Below are positions 54,612 through 62,614 of a stretch of 64,000 nucleotides of DNA, piece by piece (within the stretch, counting starts at the first letter, position 1; every line of letters begins with the position of its first letter). This DNA comes from Chitinispirillales bacterium (GTDB lineage: Bacteria > Fibrobacterota > Chitinivibrionia > Chitinivibrionales > Chitinispirillaceae): positions 29,487-93,486 of the forward strand of contig JAIRVB010000016.1 in NCBI GenBank assembly GCA_031254105.1. Reading direction: 5' to 3'. A program made the translations under genes and the position numbers. The notes beneath the pieces were generated by a model. It was given only the letters and a program-made list of their open reading frames with translations, was not told the origin of the DNA and did no database searches.

Positions 54612-55523
54612 ATGAGCGACCGCACAATAATCTCATTTGACTACGCAATGAAAACCGCCCTGCGCGACAAGGCCAATTTCGGTATTTTAGAAGGCTTTCT
54701 CAGTGAACTTCTGTCAAAGAATATCACAATACTTGATCTGTTGGAAAGCGAAAGCAATACCGATTGCAAAGACGGCAAAACCAACCGCGTAGACCTCAAA
54801 GCAAGGATAGACGGCAGCGAGCTTGCGATAATTGAGATACAATTCGCTACCCAGTTAGACTTTTTCGGCAGAGCGCTGTGGGCGGCAAGCAAGGCTATAG
54901 TGGAGCAGGTCTCGGCAGGCGGCGAATACCATATAAAGAAAGTTTACTCCATAAATATCGCGTATTTTGATCTTGGCGCAAAGTTAGAGTACATGTTCCG
55001 CGCTGATATGCTTAATTTTAATGGAATCCATTACGACGAAAAAATCCCATTTTCGCAATATGACTCGCCGCCGCTGTCAACAAAGAGTTATATCCATCCA
55101 GAATACTATCTTATACTGCCTAACAAATTTAACGAACAGATAAACAACGGCGTCGATGAGTGGGTTTATCTTTTCAAGAATTCTACCGTTAAAGATAACT
55201 TTAAGGCAAAAGGTATACAGGAAGCAGGGGTCAAGTTAGACACATTAAAAATGACTAAGGCGCAGAGGGAAGCTTACGAGAAATACCTTACAGACAGGCA
55301 AAGCGTTGACAGCGCCATCAAAACCGCAAGGGTAGAGGGAAGAGAAGAGGGCGAAGCGGTTGGCTTGGCAAAAGGTAAAGCTGAGGGCGAAGCGGCTGGC
55401 TTGGCAAAAGGTAAGGCTGAGGGCAGAAAAGAGGTTGCGAAAGCGATGAAAAATAAAGGGATAGACGCCAATACTATCGCGGAGCTGACTGGGTTTGCGG
55501 CGGATGAAATTTCGGAACTTTGA
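54612..55523 (+). CDS. Rpn/PDDEXK_2-family recombination-promoting nuclease
   Basis: 303 residues from the ATG at 54612 (SDRTIISFDYAMK is the usual family start). N-terminal PD-(D/E)xK core: ISFDYAMKTALRDKANFGILEGFLSELL, NRVDLKARIDGSELAIIEIQFA (Asp plus E-x-Q variant) and ALWAASKAIVEQVSAGGEY. The C-terminal region has a 12-residue repeat encoded by a 36-bp tandem repeat (GEAVGLAKGKAE / GEAAGLAKGKAE) and ends in a short helix pair. The family is widespread in clusters of transposase-associated genes; some members promote recombination in vivo. Not a classical transposase. Confidence 0.85.
   Translation: MSDRTIISFDYAMKTALRDKANFGILEGFLSELLSKNITILDLLESESNTDCKDGKTNRVDLKARIDGSELAIIEIQFATQLDFFGRALWAASKAIVEQVSAGGEYHIKKVYSINIAYFDLGAKLEYMFRADMLNFNGIHYDEKIPFSQYDSPPLSTKSYIHPEYYLILPNKFNEQINNGVDEWVYLFKNSTVKDNFKAKGIQEAGVKLDTLKMTKAQREAYEKYLTDRQSVDSAIKTARVEGREEGEAVGLAKGKAEGEAAGLAKGKAEGRKEVAKAMKNKGIDANTIAELTGFAADEISEL
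55347..55418. repeat. 36-bp tandem repeat inside the nuclease gene
   Basis: Two adjacent units (55347-55382, 55383-55418) differ at two positions, followed by the start of a third (GAGGGC). Each encodes 12 residues, so copy-number change keeps frame. Such repeats are common in the C-terminal part of Rpn-type proteins. Confidence 0.85.
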
Positions 55524-55898
55524 ATGAACGCTTACACAAATAAAAAAGTGATGTAGACTATTCGCCCTTTTGTATTAATCAAAAAAACAGGCGTAGACCT
55601 CATTAGAAAATCTCTCCTGAAACAACGGATTTTGAATCTTACCGCAGAATGAAACGGATATGTCGCGAAACAGGAAAAAGCTTTGACAGAGAAATAACGC
55701 GATTGTTTTATTTTTGCGTTAATAATGTTTTTCCCGCACATCGCGTTTTTTGAAATACAGAAACTGCTTTATAATGTCAATCCGCGCGTTTGCCATACCC
55801 GCTGACGGATAGGAACCAATCAGCCGGGAAGCGCTGTCTTTTCAGCCTCGTGTTTCAACGCGGGGCATTCCGGCGAGATATGCGGAGGAGCAGCGCGG
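55524..55898. other. Spacer upstream of the family A element
   Basis: 375 bases; no supported gene. A minus-strand frame of 69 codons (55532-55741) shows no features. Confidence 0.4.
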
Positions 55899-56038
55899 CA
55901 GACTGTGTCAAAAGTACAAAATCTTTGCCAAAAATGTCGATTTGTCAAAATTAATTGACAAATAGGCTGCGAAATTAGCTCAAAAACAGCAATTTTCTTT
56001 TTGTCAATGCTGTTCGTTTTGAGTTTTGACACAGTCTG
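55899..56038. repeat. MITE-like element, family A copy 3
   Basis: 140 bp with perfect 15-bp inverted ends CAGACTGTGTCAAAA / TTTTGACACAGTCTG. The flanks are a direct GCGG (55895-55898 and 56039-56042), a possible 4-bp target duplication. No ORF. Shares ends and interior words with 14577-14715. It sits just beyond the template repeat of the DGR. Confidence 0.75.
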
Positions 56039-56183
56039 GCGGAACTCCAAATGGAAAATTTGGGATAAAAAATGCCGCGGCTTTCAAAAGCGCATCCATC
56101 GCTCTTACTAACTAAGGCATTATGCTAAAATGTTCAACCGCAATTATTTGAAAAATCACGGTTTGGAAACCGGCCGGTTCGCA

Positions 56184-56201
56184 AATGCACTTCTGTGCAT
56201 T
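56184..56201. other. Hairpin beyond the template repeat
   Basis: AATGCAC-TTCT-GTGCATT, a 7-bp stem with 4-base loop, lies 11 bases past the 3' end (in minus-strand sense) of the TR. It might define or protect the 3' end of the TR transcript. Confidence 0.4.
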
Positions 56202-56212
56202 CATTTTGCAAG

Positions 56213-56347
56213 CTCAGGGGGACAAGGCAAGGCGGAAGCCCAAATTGTTGTTGCGATTACTCGGATTGTCGTTGTTGCGATTAGACACACGGCAATTCCT
56301 CGCATCGTTGTTCCAACTGCCCCCGCGATTTACGCGGTTACTGCCTG
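56213..56347 (-). repeat. DGR template repeat (TR)
   Basis: 135 bp, immediately downstream of the RT stop (2-base gap). On the minus strand, read in the frame of the target, it encodes SWNNDARNCRVSNRNNDNPS followed by NRNNNLGFRLALSP and a stop: Asn codons (AAC/AAT) stand where variation is expected. It aligns with the VR at 58041-58180 with 19 substitutions, each at a TR adenine, plus one 5-bp gap. The invariant ends are CTCAGGGGGACAAGGCAAGG (plus strand) and GCGGTTACTGCCTG. Confidence 0.95.
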
Positions 56348-56349
56348 TC

Positions 56350-57423
56350 CTAAGCCGGTTTCCGTTGTTTGAACTCTGTAAAAACTTTTCTCCTCAATTC
56401 AACTGTATTTGCAAATCGTGTAAACGCTACTAAAGGTTCAACATGCCTCGCATACTCTTTTTGCGACCAAAGTCCGTTACTTAGTTGTTTCCCGTAATTT
56501 TCTGCTTTCATAATAAATCTTTTTTTGCTGCTTTTATTCAATCTTACGTTATTAGAAAATAAAACATAACCTAAAAAAGGAATGCCTCTATCTATAGAAT
56601 TTAAGACAGGAGCTTTTAACTGCAAATCTAACTTTTCTCTGCAATATGCCTCAACTTTTTTGTAAATATCTAATAATACGCTTTTGTTTTTGTGAATAAA
56701 AACCATATCATCCATATAACGGACGTATTTTACCGAAGATGAAAGCTCCTCAATGTAATGGTCTAAGTGCGCTAAATAAAAATTGCCAAAATATTGACTG
56801 GTTAAATTACCTATCGGAACGCCGCGCAGCTCTGTTACCGAATAAGAATTTATTATCTCCCAAAAGAGTTTTAACAGGTACGGGTCTTTAAATTTCCTTG
56901 ATAGTTTCTCGAACAAAATTCTATGGTTTATGCTGTCAAAATACTTACGTACATCTAATTTTAAAAAATATAAATTGCAAGGCAGGTTATTGTGTTGTAA
57001 AGTAACTGAGTTGGGGATACTCATAGCTGGATATGCCTCTTGGACAATCCATTGTTTTACACGGTTTAACGCCGCGTACTGGCCTTTGCCTGTCCGCGTG
57101 GCATAACTGTCGTTAATTTGGAATTTTTCAAAAAACTGATGACATACATTCATAATAGCGTGATGCAAAACGCGCTCTCTGAAACTTGCCGCGCAAATAA
57201 GACGTTCCTTGGGATCATAAATTTTAAAATAGTAATAATTGCCTACATTTACATTGGCGGTTAATATTTCGTCGCGCAGTTCTGTTAAAAATGATTCAGT
57301 ATTTACGGATGGACAACCTTGCGGAATTGAACCGGAAGCCGCGGCCCTTTTGGTTTTCCAAAAAGCTAAACGTAAATTTTCCATCTCCGCAATTTTTTCT
57401 ATCAAAAAACCAATTCGTTTCAT
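56350..57423 (-). CDS. Diversity-generating retroelement reverse transcriptase
   Basis: 357 residues. RT motifs: SFRERVLHHAIMNVCHQFFE, LYFLKLDVRKYFDSINH (motif A), RGVPIGNLTSQYFGNFYLAHLDHYI with the DGR-specific IGxxxSQ in place of QGxxxSP of group II and retroviral RTs, and YVRYMDDMVFIH (catalytic YxDD near 237). DGR RTs copy the TR RNA with errors at adenines and the cDNA replaces the VR. The start overlaps the HRDC gene by 4 bases (ATGA). Homologous to the Bordetella phage Brt family. Confidence 0.93.
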   Translation of the reverse strand: MKRIGFLIEKIAEMENLRLAFWKTKRAAASGSIPQGCPSVNTESFLTELRDEILTANVNVGNYYYFKIYDPKERLICAASFRERVLHHAIMNVCHQFFEKFQINDSYATRTGKGQYAALNRVKQWIVQEAYPAMSIPNSVTLQHNNLPCNLYFLKLDVRKYFDSINHRILFEKLSRKFKDPYLLKLFWEIINSYSVTELRGVPIGNLTSQYFGNFYLAHLDHYIEELSSSVKYVRYMDDMVFIHKNKSVLLDIYKKVEAYCREKLDLQLKAPVLNSIDRGIPFLGYVLFSNNVRLNKSSKKRFIMKAENYGKQLSNGLWSQKEYARHVEPLVAFTRFANTVELRRKVFTEFKQRKPA

Positions 57424-57881
57424 AAGGCTACGTACTTTTCTACCATAGATTTTCCGTATTTTTCAATCTTTTTCTCGCCTATGCCCTTTACATTTTTCAT
57501 CTGAGAAACTATTTCGAGAATAGACGTTGTAACGGAAATAATTTTTACGATCTCCGCAAGCTCAGCGTCTGTAAATACAATGTAAGGCTGAACAGCATCG
57601 GCTATAGCCAAATCTTTGCGAATTACGCGCAGTTTTGAAAATATTGAAAACTCCGCTTCACTCAATACCTCTTTGTAGTCTATTTTTTTACCGTATTGCT
57701 CTTTAGACAACACAGCAACAGAGGTGATGTAACGAATACAAAACGACCAGTACGCGCCGTTCTCGTTTTGGAAAAATTTTTGTTCCGCTTCCAACACTTT
57801 ATGATTTGACAAAAATGCGTTCAGCTCCGCGTGCAGCGCGCCTGTGTCGGTAATCGGAATGGTGAAAATTTTTATTTGCAT
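57420..57881 (-). CDS. DGR-associated HRDC-domain accessory protein
   Basis: 153 residues from the ATG at 57881 (GGGG upstream); the frame extends to 57947 but those codons lie in the spacer. N-terminal part MQIKIFTIPITDTGALHAELNAFLSNHKVLEAEQKFF is characteristic of DGR/HRDC and related proteins. C-terminal HRDC-like helices (EAEFSIFSKLRVIRKDLAIADAVQPYIVFTDAELAEIV ... VKGIGEKKIEKYGKSMVEKY), a nucleic-acid-binding fold. HRDC proteins are a known alternative to Avd as DGR accessory factors. Coupled to the RT by a 4-base overlap. Confidence 0.85.
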   Translation of the reverse strand: MQIKIFTIPITDTGALHAELNAFLSNHKVLEAEQKFFQNENGAYWSFCIRYITSVAVLSKEQYGKKIDYKEVLSEAEFSIFSKLRVIRKDLAIADAVQPYIVFTDAELAEIVKIISVTTSILEIVSQMKNVKGIGEKKIEKYGKSMVEKYVAL

Positions 57882-58011
57882 AAACGATGCCCCAACATTT
57901 AAAAAACAATTTACAAAGGGATGAAGTTTCAACGGAGCTTTAATCAAAAATTAAAATCAAAACAAGCTCCGTTCGTCCCTCTCTGCGCTAAAACATAAAA
58001 CCAAAAGCTGC

Positions 58012-58038
58012 CGCTGGGGCTCCGCCCAAAAACCAGCG
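58012..58038. other. Hairpin directly after the variable repeat
   Basis: On the minus strand CGCTGG ... GGC-GGA-GCC ... CCAGCG forms a bulged hairpin starting 3 bases after the VR. In the Bordetella phage system a hairpin/cruciform just downstream of the VR boosts retrohoming; this is in the same place. Confidence 0.5.
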
Positions 58039-58040
58039 AA

Positions 58041-58180
58041 CTCAGGGGGACAAGGCAAGGCGGAAGCCCAAATCGTCGTAGCGAAAACTCGGATTGACGA
58101 GGCCGCGAAGCGATAAGACACACGGCAAGACCTCGCACCGCTGAACCAACTGCCCCCGCGATAAACGCGGTTACTGCCTG
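58041..58180 (-). repeat. DGR variable repeat (VR) with 5-bp insertion
   Basis: 140 bp at the 3' end of the target gene, aligned with the TR at 56213-56347. All 19 substitutions fall on TR adenines (for example AAT to TCT, AAC to GGC, AAC to TTC). It also has 5 extra bases (TTCGC on the coding strand, within 58105-58115) after the TATCGC codons. Without them the frame would read SYRGLVNPSFRYDDLGFRLALSP and stop at 58042. Confidence 0.93.
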
Positions 58181-59186
58181 ATGATGGGCCTGTAGGATTC
58201 GTCATGGAAGTGTCTGTATAAAAGTCATACCAATCACTAACCCACTCCCAAACATTACCGCTCATATCATAGATGCCCAACTCATTGGGACGCTTTGTAC
58301 CAATAGCACGGGTTTTACTACCGCTGTTATTACCATACCAAGCAACCTCATCAATATTATTACTACCAGAATACTTAAAGTTTTTACTGTTTGAACCGCC
58401 CCGTGCCGCATATTCCCACTCCGCTTCTGTCGGCAAACGATACTTTCTACCTGTAATCGTATTTAACTTTTTGATAAACTCTTGAATATCGTTCCAGCTA
58501 ACTTGCTCAACAGGTAACTTATTCCCTTTAAAATGAGATGGATTATTACCCATTACTTTTACCCACAGCTCCTGCGTTACTTCATATTTGCCAATATAAA
58601 AATTTCTTAGTGTTATGCGGCGTGTTGGTCCTTCATCTTCATAGCACTCGTTTCCCTGCTCCTCCGTACAACCCATTGTAAAAGCTCCGCCTCTGACAAG
58701 GATCATTTCGGGATCTTTGAATTTATGCGCCTGCATATCTTTCATATAATCATCAACAACGTCACTGAACGCTTTTTCGATATCTGGATCAACTTGATAG
58801 TCTTTCATATAATCATCTATGACATTTTTAAGCGCGTTTCTCGCGTCTTTACTGTTCGGATCAATTAACATAGATTTCATATAATCATCCATGGCGGTTT
58901 TAAGCGCTCTTCTCGCTTCCTTACTGTTCGGATCGGCCAGTATAGATTTCATATAATCATCCAAGGCGGTTTTAAGCGACTTTTTCGCGTTTTTGTGACG
59001 CAGAGCAACGCTGTCCAACTCAGGTTCCGGTTCATCGGGCTGCGGTTCCAAAACAGGAGACTGCAAGGACGCCGAATCGCTGACAGCGGCAGGAACATTT
59101 TCTCTATCTTTAGGAGTATCTTTCTTTCCGCAAAAAATAAACATTAAAAAAAACGCCGTGAGAACAATCTTAATACCACACTTCAT
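58042..59186 (-). CDS. DGR target: FGE/C-type-lectin-fold lipoprotein with variable C-terminus (current allele frameshifted)
   Basis: ATG at 59186 with GAGGAAG 6 bases upstream. Signal peptide ending at a cysteine (LMFIFCGKK, Cys 19), probably lipidated. Residues 67-138 are three 24-residue repeats (cores ALDDYMKS, AMDDYMKS, VIDDYMKD). The FGE (SUMF1) fold starts at about 160: MILVRGGAFTMGCTEEQ, YEVTQELWVKVMGNNPSHF, YRLPTEAEWEYAARGG, GIYDMSGNVWEWVSDWY, YRGGSW. Only one cysteine lies in the C-terminal motif (SCRVSYR), so it is a binding fold rather than an oxidase. The VR covers the last about 45 residues. Because of a 5-bp insertion the frame as it stands reads past 58042 to 57957 with an unrelated 50-residue tail; the coordinates given end at the stop used by the TR frame. 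Confidence 0.85.
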
Positions 59187-59295
59187 TACCGCTTCCTCAC
59201 TTTCTTAACCGGTTGAATATTTACTTTTCGTTGAGCATCCGACTCTTCCGGGTAATACGCCCGTTTTAAACCCGATTTCTCCTGTCTTGACAAAC

Positions 59296-61638
59296 TTATT
59301 GAGAAGGAGAGATTGCTATACGGAAGCCTACTCCGTTACGGCGAAGCCCCGGATTATTATTGCCGCGATAGGAAACCCGGCAAGAATTTTTGTCGAAACT
59401 CCAATTGCCGCCGCGAAAAACGCGGCGTTTAGTATCTCCTGGAGCCCCCTGGGGATTGGTCTCGCTGTATTCCTCATACGTGTCGTACCAATCATTGACC
59501 CATTCAAAAACATTGCCGCTCATATCATATATTCCCAACTCATTCGGCGCTTTTCTGCCTGCCGGCTGAGTTCTATTTTTGCTGTTATCTCTGTGCCATG
59601 CCACAGCGTCCGCATCATCGCCTCCGGCATACTTGTATCCCCTGCTTTTCGCCCCGCCCCGCGCGGCGTATTCCCATTCCGCTTCCGTAAGAAGCCGGTA
59701 ATTTTTGCCGGTTTTTTTATTTAACGAATCAATAAACATAACGGCATGATACCAACTTACATAAACTACCGGATGATTGCCGTCACTCTCACCCCACGGA
59801 ACATCCCGCTGATCACGGGTCACCTCAAACATCAATTTACGCGGAGTAATTCCGGTTACCTTTTCCCATTGCTTTTGTGTTACAGGAAATTTACTTATAT
59901 AAAAGTCACTGAGGGTTACATCACGCACCAGCCTTTCGTCAATATTACAATCATCACCCTGCTCCTCCGTACAGCCCATTTTGAATTTACCGCCCTTTAC
60001 AAACACCATTTCTATCTCTATTTCATCTTTGCTGATATCGTATTTTGTTCCCTCAATTGTAAACGTGCTACGGTTAAGCATTTTATCATTGTACCAAATT
60101 TCGTGAGAATATTCGCCGTGAGTACGGTCGCTCCCTTTGGTAAAATCCCATCCTGATAATACAACAGTATCAATACTCCTGTTAGGTTCTATGGAGATAT
60201 TATCCCTGTACGTATACCCTTTGGGAGAGGATGGAAATGACACAAGTACACTGTCTTGATCAAGTATTTTAACATAAAAGTCTATCTTGTCGGAATGGAG
60301 CCAGTTTTTATGTCCATAGACGACGCGGGGTTTAAGATATTTGAGCTGAGCCGCGTAAAATTTCGAGCCATATTGATCAACAGTATTGCCATTATCATCG
60401 AAATCAGCGAATTTAACTTCACTAATTGTAACCGGAACGCTGTGTATTTGTGTAAAGATATCTTTAACCGCTTCTCTGACAGTTGCGTGATCTTCTAAAT
60501 TGCTTATATTAGATTCGCCTGCGTTCTTAAATATTCTGCGGGTTTCCACATCTAACAGTTTGGCGGAAAGAACATATGAACGCGAATCTTTTTTTAAATA
60601 ATCAACCATACAGACATATTCAAAACCCTCTTTTGCGGCAGATTTAAAAATATAGCTGCTATCCTCAGAATTGATTGAGCGATTGTATTTTGATTCCTGC
60701 GGCTTTTGCCATCCTCTTACGAAGTATTTTTTGTTGATTGAAAAAGTATCCACGAATATTTGCGTCAAATTCGGATAACCGCTGCCAACTACATCAAGAG
60801 GAGCCGTGTAAACCATAACCATAGGGGGATCTGAAGCGTAATAGCTTTTTACTTCATTTCGTAAAGTATTGACTCTTTTCGACAATTCGCTGATTTTCTG
60901 ATTCAAATCAGGGTATTTGTTTTTACCTGAAATATTATTCAGTCTCTCTATAAGGTCAAACAGGCTTATAAGAGAATTTGTTTTACCATCGGATTTGTAT
61001 TTTTCGCCGAGATTGGAAACCTGTGCATTGATATTACTAATTTCCAATTTTAAATTACGTTGTTCTCTTTCTATAGAGTCTTGTTTAGCTATAGCATCAT
61101 TTATAGAATCTTGTTCTGCCTTTATACTTGCTTCTCTTATAGAATTTTGGTTATCTCGTATGCATTTTAATATATGCGGCGTCTGATTGCAATTAGGTAA
61201 TGCAGACTTTTGGGATTCTTTGCCTCTTTTTATTCTCTTTCTCGCTTCATTCCATGCTTTGTTAATATCCTCAAACTTGTCATTAAATTTTTTAATTTCC
61301 GCAAATATTTCAACGGTATAATGATCAGAATTGCAGCAGTCGGCCACAATTATCGTCCCGTGCTGAAGCGAGAATGTTGCGATATTCTCACTTAGAAATT
61401 CCTTACCACCAAGATGGTTTATTATTTGTCCTTCTAACTCTTGCCGCGCCTTTTCTGTTGCGGATTCCTTTGTTGGAGCCCATCCCCTAGCTGTTACAAA
61501 TTTAGATTCCGTTGTCCTTGGCAAATCGTCTCTGCTATCCCACCATGGACGTTTATCTTCTGTATCAATACAAAGGCAATCAGCCATTAAAATTTTATTG
61601 GCAAATAGCAAAAAAATTAACAGTTTCAAAATTTTCAT
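59296..61638 (-). CDS. Multi-domain exported protein with LPP20-like N-terminus and C-terminal FGE fold
   Basis: 780 residues, GGAGGGAG before the ATG. Signal peptide (ILKLLIFLLFANKILMADC). N-terminal domain about 25-130 (FVTARGWAPTKESATEKARQELEGQIINHLGG) is LPP20/LPP-like and shared with the 271-residue neighbour. Coiled coil about 140-260. A middle domain (about 275-400: MVYTAPLDVVGSGYPNLTQIFVDTF ... YVLSAKLLDVETRRIFKNAG) is TolB/CsgG-like in appearance. FGE fold from about 545 (MVFVKGGKFKMGCTEEQG ... YRLLTEAEWEYAARGG ... GIYDMSGNVFEWVNDWYD ... FRGGNW). The C-terminus SCRVSYRGNNNPGLRRNGVGFR resembles a VR, but its invariant codons do not match the TR. Immediately upstream of the DGR target, same strand. 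Confidence 0.75.
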   Translation of the reverse strand: MKILKLLIFLLFANKILMADCLCIDTEDKRPWWDSRDDLPRTTESKFVTARGWAPTKESATEKARQELEGQIINHLGGKEFLSENIATFSLQHGTIIVADCCNSDHYTVEIFAEIKKFNDKFEDINKAWNEARKRIKRGKESQKSALPNCNQTPHILKCIRDNQNSIREASIKAEQDSINDAIAKQDSIEREQRNLKLEISNINAQVSNLGEKYKSDGKTNSLISLFDLIERLNNISGKNKYPDLNQKISELSKRVNTLRNEVKSYYASDPPMVMVYTAPLDVVGSGYPNLTQIFVDTFSINKKYFVRGWQKPQESKYNRSINSEDSSYIFKSAAKEGFEYVCMVDYLKKDSRSYVLSAKLLDVETRRIFKNAGESNISNLEDHATVREAVKDIFTQIHSVPVTISEVKFADFDDNGNTVDQYGSKFYAAQLKYLKPRVVYGHKNWLHSDKIDFYVKILDQDSVLVSFPSSPKGYTYRDNISIEPNRSIDTVVLSGWDFTKGSDRTHGEYSHEIWYNDKMLNRSTFTIEGTKYDISKDEIEIEMVFVKGGKFKMGCTEEQGDDCNIDERLVRDVTLSDFYISKFPVTQKQWEKVTGITPRKLMFEVTRDQRDVPWGESDGNHPVVYVSWYHAVMFIDSLNKKTGKNYRLLTEAEWEYAARGGAKSRGYKYAGGDDADAVAWHRDNSKNRTQPAGRKAPNELGIYDMSGNVFEWVNDWYDTYEEYSETNPQGAPGDTKRRVFRGGNWSFDKNSCRVSYRGNNNPGLRRNGVGFRIAISPSQ

Positions 61639-61796
61639 TATTCACTCCCTCCGCGAACGCATTTTTCCCATATCAACAGTAATTTGCTGAACTTGATATT
61701 TTACCAGACTATATATCCTCAGTGTACGAAACGAAAAGAGCCGATGTTGCCACTAAACAGAAAACAAGAAACACTTTGGGCAATTCTTTTCCTCTA

Positions 61797-62612
61797 TTAA
61801 AAGTTTAATGTAAAATTCAAACCGCCCGACCACAGCGTAGCATAAGGTGTTATTTGCAAATCAGAGTTACTTGCGCTGCCAGCCCGCGATTGCGCGAGGT
61901 TTTTGGCCGCAAATCCGTCTATAACATTCCATATGTAGACAGCCGCAGCCCCGGCGATTACCGCGTTTCGTATATTGGCCATATTATCGGTATCGCTTCT
62001 ATATTCCATTCTTAATTGTGAACTGTTTGCGTCATTTGCTTTTGAGACGTATGAAGACCTCATGCTCTCGGTTACTATTATGCCGCCCACGCAAACCGCC
62101 TCTAACGTTATGAATATTCCGCCTTTTAAAGCGCTTCCTTTATGAATTTGAGCCCACCCGGGAACGAAAGGCTTTATGATATCCGCACCTAAATCTTTTT
62201 CCATTTTTCTGATAATTTTAGTGATATCCATCGGTTTTGTGTTATAACCTCTGATTTCTACGTACATTACAACTCCATAAATATTATCGCCTCTCCTGCA
62301 CGCGGACTCGTTCGATATCACCTGCTCAAATAAATGGTAATATTTCGCGTAATCTCCCTTTTTTTCATACTGGTGTCCCAAAAAGCCCATGATTTGTCTC
62401 TCTATGTCGTCTATTGTTTTTTTCTGTGCAGATACCAATGTTGAGCAGGATCCTCTGGCAACCGTAAAATGAGAACCTGTCGTACTATATCTATACTCCC
62501 ACCATTTCGGTTTCTCACCGCTCACAACGGTACAACCTCTACCAGAAACTGCATCCCCCATTAAAAATTTGCATGTAAACAGCAGTAAAATAACCGTTGT
62601 TGAAATTTTCAT
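61797..62612 (-). CDS. Exported hypothetical protein, paralogous N-terminus to the FGE protein
   Basis: 271 residues. Signal peptide (VILLLFTCKFLMGDA). N-terminal domain with WWEYRYSTTGSHFTVARGSCSTLVSAQKKTIDDIERQIMGFLG parallels the 780-residue neighbour (WW, ARG, IxxxLG positions). A later hydrophobic pair (GGIFITLEAVCVGGIIVTESM, NAVIAGAAAVYIWNVIDGFA) resembles the DUF5683-type membrane hairpin with PGWAQIHKGSALKG. Start is 2 bases after the stop of the upstream gene; coupled. Function unknown. Confidence 0.6.
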   Translation of the reverse strand: MKISTTVILLLFTCKFLMGDAVSGRGCTVVSGEKPKWWEYRYSTTGSHFTVARGSCSTLVSAQKKTIDDIERQIMGFLGHQYEKKGDYAKYYHLFEQVISNESACRRGDNIYGVVMYVEIRGYNTKPMDITKIIRKMEKDLGADIIKPFVPGWAQIHKGSALKGGIFITLEAVCVGGIIVTESMRSSYVSKANDANSSQLRMEYRSDTDNMANIRNAVIAGAAAVYIWNVIDGFAAKNLAQSRAGSASNSDLQITPYATLWSGGLNFTLNF

Positions 62613-62614
62613 TT

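Noticed and set aside
54612..55523. Rpn-type gene as a true transposase
   Set aside because: It has the PD-(D/E)xK family pattern and no terminal inverted repeats around it; the family is annotated as transposase-related, but no mobility is shown here.
56130..56433. Plus-strand ORFs over the template repeat (80 and 82 codons)
   Set aside because: They are antisense to the TR and to the end of the RT gene. Their repetitive Leu/Arg or Val/Ile content only reflects the Asn codons of the TR on the other strand.
59300..59430. C-terminus of the 780-residue FGE protein as a second variable repeat of the same DGR
   Set aside because: The protein ending (RGNNNPGLRRNGVGF) is VR-like, but its DNA differs from the TR at many positions that are not TR adenines, so it is a homologous domain and not a copy of this TR.
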